Assembly (NCBI GenBank): GCA_958510825.1 | Contig: OY294048.1 | Coordinates: 16,199,589 to 16,263,588, forward strand | Source: Brachypterus glaber | Taxonomy: Eukaryota > Arthropoda > Insecta > Coleoptera > Kateretidae | Length of the DNA: 64,000 bases | Direction: 5' to 3' | Shown: piece after piece, positions 10,821 through 22,349 of the stretch | How positions within the stretch are numbered: position 1 is the first letter of the stretch | Layout: each line of letters opens with the position of its first letter | Position numbers and translations under genes: made by a program | Notes under the pieces: generated by a model | What the model was told of the DNA's origin: nothing | Seen by the model: the letters and a program-made list of their open reading frames with translations, nothing else | The model's database searches: none

Positions 10821-11591
10821 TACTATTATTTACCTAAAACAAAAACCACTTTATATCCGACATACACCAAATAAAATAGTAGGCGCTAAAGTCACTTTAA
10901 GAGCGTTAAAACAGTTTTTTTACTGTACTACTTCTCGATGGTGGCTAAGGACGCCTGCCACTCACTGGCAGATCTGGCACGGAAAGAGCTATATATGGAC
11001 GCAAATGCGTGTAATAAAACCTTTTGGTTTCTACGTAAGATAAGATATACGATTGTGCCCCGTGTACGAATGGTGCCAAACTCCCCCTACCATTATTGGC
11101 TTAAAATTAACGAAATCCTTTTTTTTTTAGTATGGAGGAACGGAAACCCCTATCTATCTATCAGAGTATTATCTTAAAAATAACAAAAAAGTTATTGACT
11201 ATATTTTGACCTCTAGTTGTAGAGGCGGAAATATTAAACCAAAGTACCTATATCCCATTAAACATCTGTAAACGTTGTTAAGGACACTTGGATCCTTAAA
11301 AACAAAAGTAAACAAATCGGCTCTCTTTTGTTCTGAGTTATGATCAAACACACTCTAGATATTATTCTTTATTTAACAACCACTTACAGACAACTTGCAT
11401 TTGTTGATGTAAATACAAACAAGCCGGGAAGATATGTAATGCTTGGGGTTCCACTAGAATCGACAAAAAAAAACGAGACAAGAGTGTAATATAAAAAATT
11501 AAGACGAGACTAGTCACGTAGTCGATAGTCGAGACTCAAGACTCATGATTAAGGGTCTGGACTTTTCAACTTCTCACTTTTTTTACTTTTA
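10821..11591. other. Intergenic, nothing recognised
   Basis: The 79-codon frame at 10938-11177 has no domain I recognise and no second copy. The segment 11480-11570 has several 'gactag' and 'gtcgag' words that recur loosely at 11880-11950. Confidence 0.4.
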
Positions 11592-11755
11592 AGGGGCTGT
11601 CCAACAACTATTTCACAAATTTTTTGCTATTTTTAGAGCCTCTTTCCCCCTTCATTGTCATAATTTCGTCACATGTAATTGGAATATTTTATATGGGATA
11701 TCACTTTCACCCTATGTCCCCCTAGGTCCCTGACATAATTGTTCAGCAACCCCTA
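11592..11755. mobile_element. Short TIR MITE
   Basis: The left end 'aggggctgtccaacaact' and the right end 'gttcagcaacccct' form imperfect terminal inverted repeats of about 20 bases around a 165-base element. 'GGGGCTGTCC' termini recur in insect MITEs; the superfamily is not certain from this copy. Confidence 0.65.
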
Positions 11756-12517
11756 ATATACCTACTACTTAAAAGTCTGACGTAAGTTCTCTACACACAA
11801 GCTATGGAGCTGTTTCGACGCATGATGCTAAGGTAAACCAAGCCGTCAGAGTGGAAAATTAAGAATCTTGCAAAACAAGACAAGAGGGGTTAATCGTCGA
11901 GACTGTCGCTAGTCTAGAGAATAAGTTAGTCATCGAAAAACGATCAAGACGAAATAAACCTATTTCTTATCTCGAAAAACGTAACTAGATAAAAGATAAG
12001 AAAAGTTTCGTTACTACACTATAAATATTAAAAAAACTCAATATTTCAAGCTAAACTGATACATCAAGATGACTTTATCTGGAACCCAAATTTTGGACAC
12101 TTTATTTTGGTTTTTAAATGCAACGTTTTTGAAAAAGAATATTGTTTTACTCCACCCTATACATACTCTTTAGGCGCGCACCTACTTTTTAATGAAATAC
12201 ATATAATGTGGCTCCCACTACAAACTTTTTCGTTTAAAATTGGAGGATGTTCGCGAATTCGATTGTTATTTAAAAGAAATTAAGTTCAAAAGTTTTGAAT
12301 GTTTAAGATTGCTGGATCCAGTAAAAAAAATTAAAATTAAAAAGTCCTATTTTTAGTATTTTTTTTTATTTAACAGCACCGGGTAAACATATTTTGTTTT
12401 GTATAAAATTTTGAGTGAAGTCTAATCGGTCCCATGGCACCCAGGGGGCCCAAAAACACGCAAGTCCGAAAATGTCACTTTTTTGGCTGGCACTCTAGTG
12501 TACATACAAACATAATA
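11756..12517. other. Intergenic, nothing recognised
   Basis: AT-rich with no gene seen. The 62-codon frame at 12434-12622 runs into the next foldback and is not credible. Confidence 0.4.
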
Positions 12518-13352
12518 TGCAGTAGTATGCGTATTTCCAGTTGTAGTCCAGTCTTTAGGTCAATAAAAGAGGCTTTCCCTCGAAATAATTCAGGGAGTTT
12601 TGATTTTCGGTTTATTGAATAGGGTTAATGGCCGCAAATAAAAAAACAATTTTGAGACGTTAAACTCGATTTGGAACTGTCATTTTTTTAACGTGTTTTT
12701 CACAAAAAACGGATTTTTAAAATATCTCTTAAACGTTACACTATACGTTTTTAGATTTTTAATGTTTTTTTTTTCGAAAAACCAAAATTGTTCTTTATCG
12801 TCGGTTAGGCATGTCCCTTAGAACATTTTGGGTGAAAATTAAAAAAATCTATCTGGCACTTTCTTTTTAATTCAAGTAAAATTATTTTGTTTTTTAATAA
12901 TTCACAAGTTTGTGCCCCATTATCTCGAGTAAACCGATTTTCTATAGAATCGCCATTGTATTAAGCATAAAAAAAACCTTCCAAACCAAAGAGAGTCAAA
13001 GAAAAATCTAAAACCCTACAGTGTAACGTTTAAAGCGATGCCGTGAATTAGCTATTAGTCGTACAAAAAAATATATATACGCAAAAAATGTTGGATATTT
13101 GGTCCTCTTAATTTTCATATCAAAAGTTTTTTGTCCTAGGATGCACCGATCTTGAGATATTTTAAAAAGTCTGTTTTTTGTGAAAAATAAGTATACAGTT
13201 CCAAATCGAGTCCAATGTCGCAAAATTATATATTTGCGGCCTTAAACCCTACCCAATAAACCAAAAATCTAAACTCCCTGAATTATTTCCAGGTAAAGCC
13301 TCTTTTATTAACTTGAAGACTGGACTATAACAGAAAATACGCCGGGTACTGA
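12518..13352. mobile_element. Foldback MITE of about 830 bp
   Basis: Left arm words 'tagtccagtctt', 'aaaagaggcttt', 'aataattcagggagttt', 'ggtttattg' and 'ggccgcaaat' return inverted as 'atttgcggcc', 'caataaacc', 'aaactccctgaattatt', 'aaagcctctttt' and 'aagactggacta' at 13231-13341. Further in, 'tcgatttggaact' (12666) mirrors 'agttccaaatcga' (13198). The 71-codon minus frame at 13008-13223 is a by-product of the arm. Confidence 0.88.
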
Positions 13353-13890
13353 TAATATGTTATCAGTATATCTTATATTTATTGGTCACCATAATTTTAT
13401 TTTAAATATAAAATATTTAGTGTAAAATTATTGTAAATATATACATTATTTAAAATAAAATGCGTTATATTTATTTATAGCTATATGAATATCAAAAATG
13501 CAATAATTAGCACATTATTTTTACGCGTGCAAAATTTAAATAGTAAAATTGTCATGGATTTTAAATTGGCAACACTCATATCAACCGTTTTTAATTGATA
13601 GCTACATTAAGCTGGTTTGAAAAAAAAACTTTTCAATTTGTAATAAATATCAAAATGATTTAAAACATAAATAATATGTAACAATAATTGTGTCGATAGA
13701 ACAACAAAATTTTTGAGTAGATTAAAAAAATACAAACAGTAAAATTTTGAAGCATTGCAATTTTCAAATTTGGAGAATGAGTTACTAAATTACAAGGGGT
13801 AGGGTCAACAGGTTAATCTTCCAGCAGGCACGTCTGAAAACCTCCAGGAGGCGCACCTGCAAAAGTTAAGTAAAAGGTCGGTGTATTATA

Positions 13891-14672
13891 TTTTTTTATG
13901 ACCTATAATTTTCATTTAGGTGCAACTAGAAAATTTTGAAAATATGACAGTGATCAAACTTCCCTAAGGGTCCTAATTGGGCCCCGAAAATTCGTAAATT
14001 ACCAATAAATCGTAAAAAATCTTTGAAAATAATCTGTAATTTTTGTATAAGTGAAACATTTAAAGGGCTTGAAATCTTATTTGTTTCGTTTTATGCATAC
14101 AAAATTATGTGAAAAATTTCAAAATGATCAAAAGATTTTAACCCGTGCCGAAAATCGGCCAAAATTGCCCCTAAGACTTACATTTACGTCAAACGGTAAG
14201 AAAATATTTTAAAAATGTATCAGATCGGTATGAATTTATTTGTATTTGATGCATTCTAATATTTGTTTATAATATTAAAATAACTTTACTAAAACGAAAG
14301 GAGCTAAGCGCCAAATAAGAGCTTCTAAATAAGCCACTTTGAGGAACCCTTATTTGGCGCTTAGCTCGTTTTTTTTAGTAAAATCATTTTAACATTAGAG
14401 TAATTATTAAAATACATTATATAAAAATAAATTCAGTCCGATCTGGTACATTTTTAAAAAGTTTGTTTACCGTTTAACTCATATTTATGGTATAAATTCG
14501 TAAATTTTAGTGTTAGAGGCAGCTTTGGCGGATTTTCGGCAAGCCTTAGAATCTTTTGATCATTTGGACACATCATTTTGTAAGCTCAAAAGAAAAAAGA
14601 AAATAAGATTTAAAGGCCTTTTACTTATACAAAAATTACAGAAAATTTTCAATGATTTTTTACGAGTTACTA
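13891..14672. mobile_element. Long palindromic element, copy A
   Basis: The centre is a perfect 19-bp stem, 14301-14319 and 14349-14367 (gagctaagcgccaaataag). Outside it the arms continue: 'cagatcggtatgaattt' mirrors 'aaattcagtccgatctg', 'atcaaaagatt' mirrors 'aatcttttgatc' at 14550, and 'aatttttgtataagt' mirrors 'acttatacaaaaatt' at 14624. The left 110 bases have no mirror but are shared with copy B at 46955. The locus 'aaatgtatcagatcgg' (about 14214-14230) is the empty site for the insertion seen in copy B. Confidence 0.88.
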
Positions 14673-14760
14673 CTCGAAGGTTAACCGATATCCTGATTTA
14701 GCTAAAATTTTGGATTTTAATATTTGTTAAAAAATATTACTAAACTATACGTTACCAATA

Positions 14761-15280
14761 CAAATTTCATGAATCAAAAAAATAAAAGTTTTGGTTAAAT
14801 TTTGGCACTTTTTATTCGTCCTTCATAGTACACTTTACGTTTCTACATATATTATGACTTTCTCAAAAGCTAAAATACAATGGGATAATTTATTACTTAA
14901 GTTATATAGAAAATACAAAAAAAAAATTGTTTAAAAAATTAGTGAACCTAACCTCAAAAACTTACCAGCTAATTTGTGAACATTCTATATATTTTAAATG
15001 TAACTGTTTATAATTTTAATTGCCTAATGAGTTCCATGGTATGTTCGGAATATATAGAATGTTCACAAATTAGCTGGTAAGTTTTTGAGGTTAGGTTCAC
15101 TAATTTTTAAAAATTTTTTTTTTTTGTATTGTTTATATAACTTAAGTAATAAATTATCCCGTTGTATTTTAGCTTTTGAGAAAGTCATAATATATGATGA
15201 AACGTAAAGTGTACTGAGAAGTGACGAATAAAAAGTGCCAAAATTAACCCAAAACTTGTTTTTTTGATTCATGAAATTTG
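14761..15280. mobile_element. Foldback with 235-bp arms
   Basis: The left arm 14761-14994 and the right arm 15050-15280 are inverted complements at more than 90 percent by eye, with a loop of about 55 bases. Shared blocks include 'caaatttcatgaatcaaaaa', 'ggcactttttattcgtc', 'tgactttctcaaaagct', 'gtgaacctaacctcaaaaac' and 'agaatgttcacaaattagc'. The 78-codon minus frame is the arm read through. Confidence 0.92.
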
Positions 15281-15309
15281 TTAAAAAAAGTTTTTTCAAA
15301 CCAGCTTAA

Positions 15310-15923
15310 ATACATGCTGCATTCGCTTATGCAATTATTATAAAATGTTTTCGCACGGCCGACAATACATCATGTGTACAACGTCCTATCAGCATATTTA
15401 TGTTCGCATTGAAATACAAATAAATCATGAAAAAATTATATTCTCGTTAAATAACGCTACTGTTCTGCTTGCATACAGATTTTATTTATTTATATTTTAT
15501 TTATAAACGTCATAAATATAATAAAAAGTAATTAAATATTTTTATTAACAAAACAATGCTTTCTCCTTTAACTTTATACAAAATATAAGTTCTGGGAGAG
15601 AATGAATCCAATTATTTTATTAGATTGCATCTAAAAGCGCTACTTTTGTACAAAAAACCTGTACAAAAAAAATATTTTTCTTCAAGCGTACTAAAATGTT
15701 CATATTTTATAACTGAACACTAGTTAGAAGTGATCTAATTTTTTACAGTAAAAAAATGAGTTCATTGTTGTACGCCGTAAAAAAAGTTAGTTAGCAAAAC
15801 CACCACTGGCGGTAGCACTCTTTGACTTTGATGACAGCCAAACTTCAAACTTGTTTGTTTATTATGTAAACAGGTGATTGACTCGAGATTCTGTGCAAAA
15901 ACCTTGTGTGAAATTGATTAAAA
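15310..15923. other. Upstream flank of the recombinase-like relic
   Basis: AT-rich with no gene. The last 80 bases before 15924 are less AT-rich and could be the old promoter or 5' leader of the relic exon, but no TATA box or Inr is clear. Confidence 0.35.
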
Positions 15924-16052
15924 ATGATTGAAGAAGAATATATGGTTTATACACCTACAAATCTCTCCGAAATTGCAAATGCTACATTAGACAAGTTACC
16001 ATCGAAATCGCGAAAAGTGTACGATTTAGCCTACGAAAAAAATTTAAAATGA
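15924..16052 (+). pseudogene. Relic exon like the N-terminus of a Crypton-type tyrosine recombinase
   Basis: The ATG at 15924 (context aaaaATGa) opens 42 codons, then TGA at 16050. The product has an acidic start (MIEEEY), then 'TLDKLPSKSRKVYDLAYEKN'. The pattern L-P-x-K-S-[R/K]-x-x-Y-x-x-A-Y is what I know from the SAM-like N-terminal domain of Crypton recombinases and of the host KIAA1958/ZMYM-type proteins derived from them. In those proteins a W usually follows 'F/LxK', and here the codon after 'NLK' is TGA, one base from TGG. Reading continues in frame for 18 more codons (AKEGLSLFRKG) to TAA. No catalytic domain follows. I infer a dead copy. Confidence 0.55.
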
Positions 16053-16618
16053 GCCAAGGAAGGTTTAAGTTTATTTCGAAAGGGTTTTATTGGCCTATTC
16101 TAATAAAAAAAACATACTTTATTACTGAATAAATTAAATTCAAAAATTAACATTTAAAAAATATATAAATATGTAAATTCTACAGACTAGTAAAAAAAAG
16201 CTTCACTTTTCCTCTTAGTAAAACAATAAACTATTTTCGGCCTAGGCCGCAAAAGTAAAATAGCCGACGTTGATTGATCGATTGATATTAAAACTGTTGA
16301 TATTCGAATTCTAACCTCAATTTTTTTATCAAAAATGTAAATGTTTTTATTAATATTACAATCGAATAAAAAATAGTGTATGATAAATGGACGAAAACTG
16401 TTTTTAGGGCCATTACGGTTGCCAAACTCGCTTTCCGAGCTCGGATTATAATCGCCTTAAAAACATAATTTTTTGTACTTGTATCATAAACTAAGTAGTA
16501 TCTACTACTTTTAAAAAACATTTCTTTAAGCACAAAAAGAAATCAAATAAAATTTTTTTAGTATAATAAAATCAACCTACAGGCTCAAAGAAATCATATT
16601 TTGGGAAGTATATCGAGG
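16053..16618. other. Intergenic
   Basis: No gene seen. 'cggcctaggccg' at about 16239 is a perfect 12-bp palindrome. The 81-codon minus frame at 16288-16533 has no recognisable domain. Confidence 0.4.
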
Positions 16619-16741
16619 GAAAACTTTACTCACTGGCACCTGGCCCGAACGTTTGCAATGCAAGGTCACCCATACAATACGCACAATATTTTACCTCTTC
16701 TCTTCCCCCCTCGGCTCACAGGTGCCAGTTAGTAAAATTTT
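16619..16741. repeat. Foldback hairpin with 22-bp arms
   Basis: Left arm 16620-16642 (aaactttactcactggcacc, tg) mirrors right arm 16719-16740 (caggtgccagttagtaaaat). The interior is relatively C-rich. It is probably a small MITE; I see no clear target duplication. Confidence 0.75.
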
Positions 16742-16799
16742 AACAGTACCTCCTATCCACTTATACTGATCAGTAACTGCCATGCCAAAGAGAACTGAG

Positions 16800-17346
16800 A
16801 AACTGAGAAATAAAGCATTCTTCACTAAAACACCTAAATTTAATATTAAAGTAGTAATGGCCTTTTAAAAAGTAACGTTTTTGCTGGCACAAAATGTTAC
16901 CTCCTCTTAATTGGATTTTTTTTTGAAAACGGTTGCTTCCACAGTGTTACACTATATGACATTTTTTTTTTATATTTTTACCCAAGAAACCTATATTTTT
17001 TACAAAAAATCCAAAAAAAGTACACATAAAAAAGTCTGGAGCAAAAATGTGTTAAGCCTCACATATTTTGTCCGTCTAGGCACGCCTCTGGATAAATTAA
17101 AAAAAATAAATTAACATTAACTTATATAATAATAATAGAATAATACTAGTATACATGAAAAAGCTCGTCACTCTAGCCTTAAGGGTACCAGAGTTATTAA
17201 TTAAAAACCTTATTTTTATTACAATTTTAAAGGGCGGTAGCTCCCTTATTGCTTATTTCCGGACCAACTTTTATAGGAGATTTTTTTATATTTTTGGATG
17301 TAGAGTCACCTCTTAAATTTTGGCATGCCAGTTATTGATCACCCTG
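16800..17346 (-). mobile_element. CAGGGTGATC foldback, truncated copy
   Basis: The sequence is the reverse complement of most of the complete element at 27561-28293. Matching blocks are 'aaaacacctaaatttaata', 'gtaacgttttt', 'ggttgcttccacagtgtta', 'ttgtccgtctaggcacgcc' and 'ttccggaccaac'. It ends 'gatcaccctg' at 17346 followed by TA. The far arm is missing beyond about 16800. The 67-codon frame at 16911 is inside it and is not a gene. Confidence 0.82.
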
Positions 17347-17646
17347 TATATCTATAGAATGCGAAGCATAACATATCTTTATGGCTCGTTTGTGCTTTGT
17401 TTGGTTGAGCGAACTTTTATATTTCAGTATATTTATAAGGTATTTGCTACTGTAGTTTTATTTGATTTTATTATAAAGAAATAAATAATAAAATCTAAGG
17501 TAGAAAGCATTCTAAACGCATAGTACAACCAGCGATTACAATTGTGCCCAACCTCGAACAATGGCCGTAAATCATAGTAACAAAGTCTGTGTGACACATC
17601 ATTGTGATACAGAAAAATTAAATATTTTTACATTTTTTACATTTTG

Positions 17647-17874
17647 TTTAACCTCGTACTATTCTACTTAATTAAGCATACCTTGACTTGTGTGGGCTTT
17701 AATTGACTTTCGAACCAATTTATAGGCAGTGTCGGCTTCACTTACGCCTTCGCCAAATTTCAATTATTAATTAACTGAAAATGCAAATCGGCGCCGGTGA
17801 GAATCGAACTCACGCTATTTTGGGTAGCAAACTCGTCAAGTACGACGCGGTAGTCCACTACACCAATCCTCCCA
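17647..17874 (-). mobile_element. SINE family B, copy b (tRNA head type 2)
   Basis: On the minus strand the head reads GGGAGGATTGGTGTAGTGG, then a long variable part, then T-arm GTGAG-TTCGATT-CTCAC and GGCGCC. The body ('cagttaattaataattg', 'tttggcgaaggcg') and 3' end ('agtagaatagtacgaggtt') equal copies a and c. A block of about 30 bases before the 3' end is deleted. The A box resembles those of tRNAs starting TGGTGTAGTGG and differs from copies a and c. Confidence 0.87.
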
Positions 17875-18289
17875 TAAATATAGTTAGCCCTTACTATTTA
17901 TTTTCAATAGTTTCTATACGTTTGCTACTAGTTTATATATTTAGAAAATTATGAAGTTTTTAATTGTGATTAAAGACTTTAAAGTAATGGTTTTAAATAA
18001 ATAAATATATTTTTTTATTACATTTAAAGAAACAAGAAAATTTAGAGTTTATCGGACTTAAATTTTTTGCCAACGGCTTTTTTATTTTCTTTATCAGGTT
18101 TTATAATATCATTCTATCTCAAGTTAAAATTCTTAACCTCACCTTTCGCCTATTTTATTACCATCCTTATGTATATGGAACAGGTTTTTTTGGAACCTTA
18201 TTTTGTTTACTTGAACTTTTTGCTCAAAATATAGAAGTTTGTCATATGCTGTAAATGCGCGTGTACAGTACTCAGTCACATGCGCCCCC
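17875..18289. other. Intergenic, nothing recognised
   Basis: AT-rich, no gene or partner repeat seen. Confidence 0.4.
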
Positions 18290-19000
18290 CTGGCTTTTCA
18301 GATATATATTATTTTGTTTCGTTTTTAACAATTTTGTGGTTTGGTCCTTGAGATTAAAAAAAAAAATGCCTGCGGCGCTGGAAATGGTTACGGAAAGCAA
18401 ATCAATAATAAACTTGTATTTAAAATATTTAAAAAATAAGTATAATTTGCTTTGAAAATTCTAAGGTGTTTGGAAAATGATTTATAAAAGTATTCGCCTG
18501 CGGAATAACATGATTACCGAGTCGACTCCGAGTGCCTGCCATAAAATTTAATTAAAAGGTTTTTTTAAAAGGATTTTTTTTATTCTGAGGTGTTTAGAAA
18601 ACGCGTGTCATTAAGAAGAAGTCTAAAAATTTTCACCTGCGGCGCTAAACTGGTGATAGAACAATTTTAATTAATAAATTATATTCAATAATTTCCATAC
18701 CTCTATCTTAAAAATGCGAAACCTGAATATATATTTCTAAAAATTTTGGCAGCGGCGCTAAAGATGATGTGTTATTTTTTTAGAGGTTTCCTCTGGCTAC
18801 TTCAAGTTTTATAAATAATGTTGTTTAATTGTTGGCGTTAGGCGTTGAAAAAAAAATCGCCTGCGCAGCTTAGCTTGATTACCAATAGTCTGATAATTTA
18901 ATATTAATTATTAGATTTTATAAAATAATTGCATATGAAAGTCTGAAAAATACCATACTTTGGGTTTTCTAAAAAAAATGCCTGAGGCGCTAAATATTGT
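18290..19000. repeat. Diverged minisatellite, core GCCTGCGGCGCTAAA
   Basis: Cores stand at 18368, 18496, 18635, 18749, 18859 and 18980, so periods are 110-139 bases. Each core follows an A-rich run after 'tct' or similar, and several units have 'gaggtgttt' upstream. The units are strongly diverged. The first unit and its left flank recur inverted at 30318-30432 as a single copy. Internal minisatellites occur in Helitron-like non-autonomous elements, but I see no diagnostic Helitron end here. The 66-codon frame at 18255 is incidental. Confidence 0.75.
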
Positions 19001-20220
19001 ACTAAACATAGTAAAGCCACTTAATATTTTTAATATTAAACCCGGAAAAAAGACTGGCCCATTTTGGGAATTTAAAGAAAAGTTTTTGTTGATAAAGTTG
19101 TAAAGTGCACCTCCCCCCCCCCTATCAAAAATCCTGCGTGAGCCCCTGCTCAGTCATGTATAAGTAAGTGGATGAGCAATTCATGTTAGATTTCTACAAA
19201 AAACAAGTGTCAGAATAGTAAACATGCGAAAACATGGCCTGGTTATTATGGCATTTAATCTATTTAGGGCAGAATCCATATCGACACATTAATGGTATTC
19301 TAGCCTAACAGTGTAGGTGTGAACTTATAGAAACACATTATTATAATCTAATCAATCTTTAAAGTCAACAACGTGTGCTACCGGACACTGTATCCCATTT
19401 TATTTATTGTTGAACTGCATTTCGAAACACAGAACTTAAATTAATATTTGACAGTTAATAATGACTTCGATGTGTTTTCAGATGATACCGATCAATGCAT
19501 TACAATAGCACGACAGAACTAGAGTTCTAAGAGTAAAGCAGTTCCTCCATAACTGAACAAAAAAGAAAGAAAACCATGACTTAACTTATCATTCAAGGAG
19601 TAAATGGTAATTGTTAATGTCTTACGGTGGGCAAGAATACACTTTTTGTTCAACTTCTTGCCAACACTGATTTTTTTATAAACTTGCTCTATATAGGTAA
19701 TGGTTAGATAATAACCTTAAACTAGTGAGATTTATTTTAATTAAGTACCTATTACATATTTAAAACAAGAAAAAATAAATATTAAATTAGTGGATTAATT
19801 CGAAAAAAAAAATTGATTTTGCTAATGGTGATACCTTCAAAACTTTTCACTTAATATCCCATTTACTTGTTTACTTTTTTAATCGTTGAATATCTTTACG
19901 TGCCTTTAGGAGAATAAAAATTTCAAAAATGTGCCAAAACTGGGTATAATTAAACTTTTCAGTTGGTTTCAACCAACTCACGATACTTTCATATCTTGCC
20001 CTCGGGTTTTAGAAACACGTAAATGTAATTTAAAAAAAAACGATTAAAACACCGGACAGCAGCGGTAAAAAAATAAGCAAAAATTCTAAAAATTTCATAT
20101 TCGCAAACTATTTTACCCAGTGCTGTCCGATATGTTGACTGAATAAAAAAATATATACATGTTTCTAAAACCCCAGCGTAATTAAACTGGAAAAAATGTA
20201 TCTTATAGAAAGGACGAGTT
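19001..20220. other. Intergenic, nothing recognised
   Basis: A C-run at about 19110-19122 precedes 'tcctgcgtgagcccctg'. No gene found. The 83-codon minus frame at 19989-20240 has no recognisable domain. Confidence 0.4.
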
Positions 20221-20355
20221 AGAAGAAGGGATAAAATCATAGATCACGCTCTAAGACATGAGAGTTTACTTAGATATTCTGGAGAGAGAACTGGGAACAA
20301 AAACATAGGCCCACCAAGAATGGAATACTGCATTCACACAAATACCAAAAGATAA
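20221..20355 (+). pseudogene. Non-LTR retrotransposon C-terminal tail fragment
   Basis: Frame 20221-20355 encodes 44 residues then TAA: 'RRRDKIIDHALRHESLLR', a short variable stretch, 'GPPRMEYCI'. Insect endonuclease-reverse transcriptases of the RTE-like group commonly end with a 'LRHD.LL..ilEGr..GkrgrGRPR..y' tail, which this mirrors with the EGR and GRPR parts decayed. No palm domain is present. Confidence 0.65.
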
Positions 20356-21793
20356 GAACCAACCAGTGTTGTAACTGATAAATTAATTATGATGACGATG
20401 AACTTAAATGATGTTTTCCCTGGTCACCAACGACACAGATGTAAAATCGGTGAAGAAATTTTTACATTACAACTATTCGATGAATAAACTTTTCGTTTTG
20501 TGTCAGCTGAACCAGTAAAAATGGAAGCTAATTTATCACACTAGTCGGATACAGAGATAAAAATACGATAGTTTAATAGTGTGATATCGTTTTACGTTTG
20601 GAATAAAAGGTTTTATTTCAATAGTAAATGATCTCATATAATTTTACGATTTTGTGTTGATAAGATCAAAATATGACAATGGAGACCCCTTTTATTTGAT
20701 TTACAAATGTTTCTAAATAGTCAGTTGGCGTCTTTTTAATGTTTTGGATATACAAAAAGTCTGCATGTTTAATTGGGATTGCATAAATATGAAGCACTTA
20801 AACGTTTTTCACTCTTCAAGAATTGCCTTGTATGCATCATCATACATACACACAATTTAATATATTTCTTTAATTAATAATTAGTTTCCAGAAATTATTA
20901 TAAATATTATTTATATTATTTTTAGTATTTTCAATACCACTTGTTATCTTTCTTTCAAAACTCAGTACAAGACATTTTGTTATGTAAACTTGTACCTGAT
21001 TTAAGTTTTAACAGTTGGTCTATACTAAGTAATATACGTATTCAACTTCAATCAAGCAAATCATTTGTTTTAAGTACTCAACGCGTTGTCAGATATCCCA
21101 ACTTTTAAACCACTTTATTTGAATATTAGGTACTTGCTTTTAGTAATTATTGCACTGGGTGTAATCATACACGAATATTAATATTTTGACAAAAATGTTG
21201 TTTTCTATTTTTGAAATATTATCTGGTTGACCATATACAATTAATTACAATTAAATAGTTCATTTTCTATAACACTGCTCTACAAAAGAAGTTTTTTTTT
21301 TGTATTTTCCTATATTTAATGGATGATGATTTCGGAACCTTCTTTCATTTTTTTCGATAGCTTGTTTAGCTCCATTCGGAGACTTATAGGATAAAAATAC
21401 TTATAAATATTTTAAAAAGAATTGAAGCTCAAAAAGAAGTTTAAATTTGTAATCTAGTGTAAATTAACATATTATATTTTGAAAAATTACTCCCAAAAAT
21501 ACACCTATGTATTTTTTTAATTAAATCATTTTACCATTATTAAAATGGACTAAAATAAATTTAGCCCATTATAAGCCCTGCTTATTCTTTTAACGTCAAA
21601 AACTTGTGCACTTACAAAACTTGAAAAACTCCCTTCCAAGCTTGTATGTGACATTTTTAACTGCCATTTTTAAATATAAGCAGTGAAGACATGGATTGCT
21701 TCGCATTAAACAGTACACTTTTGTCAGCGCAGATTTAAAATCACTTGTGCTTTAAAGTAATAACAATAATTATAATTATAAATATAAATAGTA
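20356..21793. other. Intergenic, nothing recognised
   Basis: AT-rich. A short inverted pair 'atcacact' and 'agtgtgat' occurs at about 20537-20585. No gene seen. Confidence 0.4.
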
Positions 21794-22010
21794 AGGGAAA
21801 TGTACCAAAATTCATACACTTCATACTTCGGTTCTCGCGTTATTCAAGGCTGTAGATATTTCATATTTTGGCTACCCTCACTAACACACCCCCTATTAGG
21901 GGGGGTAGGCAAAATATGAAATCTATATAATCTATAATAAAGCGAGAACCGGGGTATGAAGTGTTTGAATTTTGGTACAATTTGCGTTACGTAATACTTG
22001 AACGTTCCCT
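21794..22010. mobile_element. TIR MITE with AGGGAACGTTC end
   Basis: Left arm blocks 'gtaccaaaattcatacactt', 'ggttctcgc' and 'atttcatattttg' return inverted on the right as 'caaaatatgaaat', 'gcgagaacc' and 'gaattttggtac'. The right end reads 'cgttacgtaatacttgaacg' then 'ttccct'. The left copy lacks about 26 of these terminal bases after 'aggga'. A related end stands at 42172. Confidence 0.8.
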
Positions 22011-22020
22011 AATATATTCA

Positions 22021-22100
22021 TATTTATTTATATTTATTTATATTTATTTATATTTATTTATATTTATATATATTTATTCATATTTATTTATATTTATAAA
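22021..22100. repeat. TATTTATTTA decamer repeat
   Basis: About eight units of the 10-mer with minor changes. Confidence 0.9.
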
Positions 22101-22349
22101 TAGTAATATATTCATATATAATTAATAATTAGTTTTAGGTACGAAATTTTGTTGTAAAAGAGAAATACTGAAAAACAAAATATTACAGCGATTCTTACTA
22201 GAATTTTCTACAGTAAAAAATTCCCGATATAACTGTAATATGATTGGACAGAAATAAACACGTGGTCAGAAGTATTGTTAAATGATTGGTTAATAAAAAC
22301 GTTAAAAAATAATCTGTGATAATTGATAAAACTGCTGTGATAGAAATTA

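Larger units (their letters stand above)
13611..15305. mobile_element. Composite element bounded by TTAA
   Basis: The outer ends are 'gctggtttgaaaaaa' at 13611 and its complement 'tttttcaaaccagc' ending at 15305. The tetranucleotide TTAA stands immediately outside both (13607-13610, 15306-15309). TTAA duplication is typical of piggyBac-type insertion, though the terminal bases here are not the usual CCC. Two separate foldbacks (13891 and 14761) lie inside, and the first exists elsewhere on its own, so this is a nested composite or a coincidence of ends. Confidence 0.55.

Noticed and set aside
10938..11177. 79-codon frame with a protein-like start
   Set aside because: No domain, no second copy, and composition changes to low complexity after about 60 codons.
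18290..19000. CRISPR array
   Set aside because: Units are diverged, spacing is irregular, there is no identical repeat with unique spacers, and the DNA is eukaryotic.
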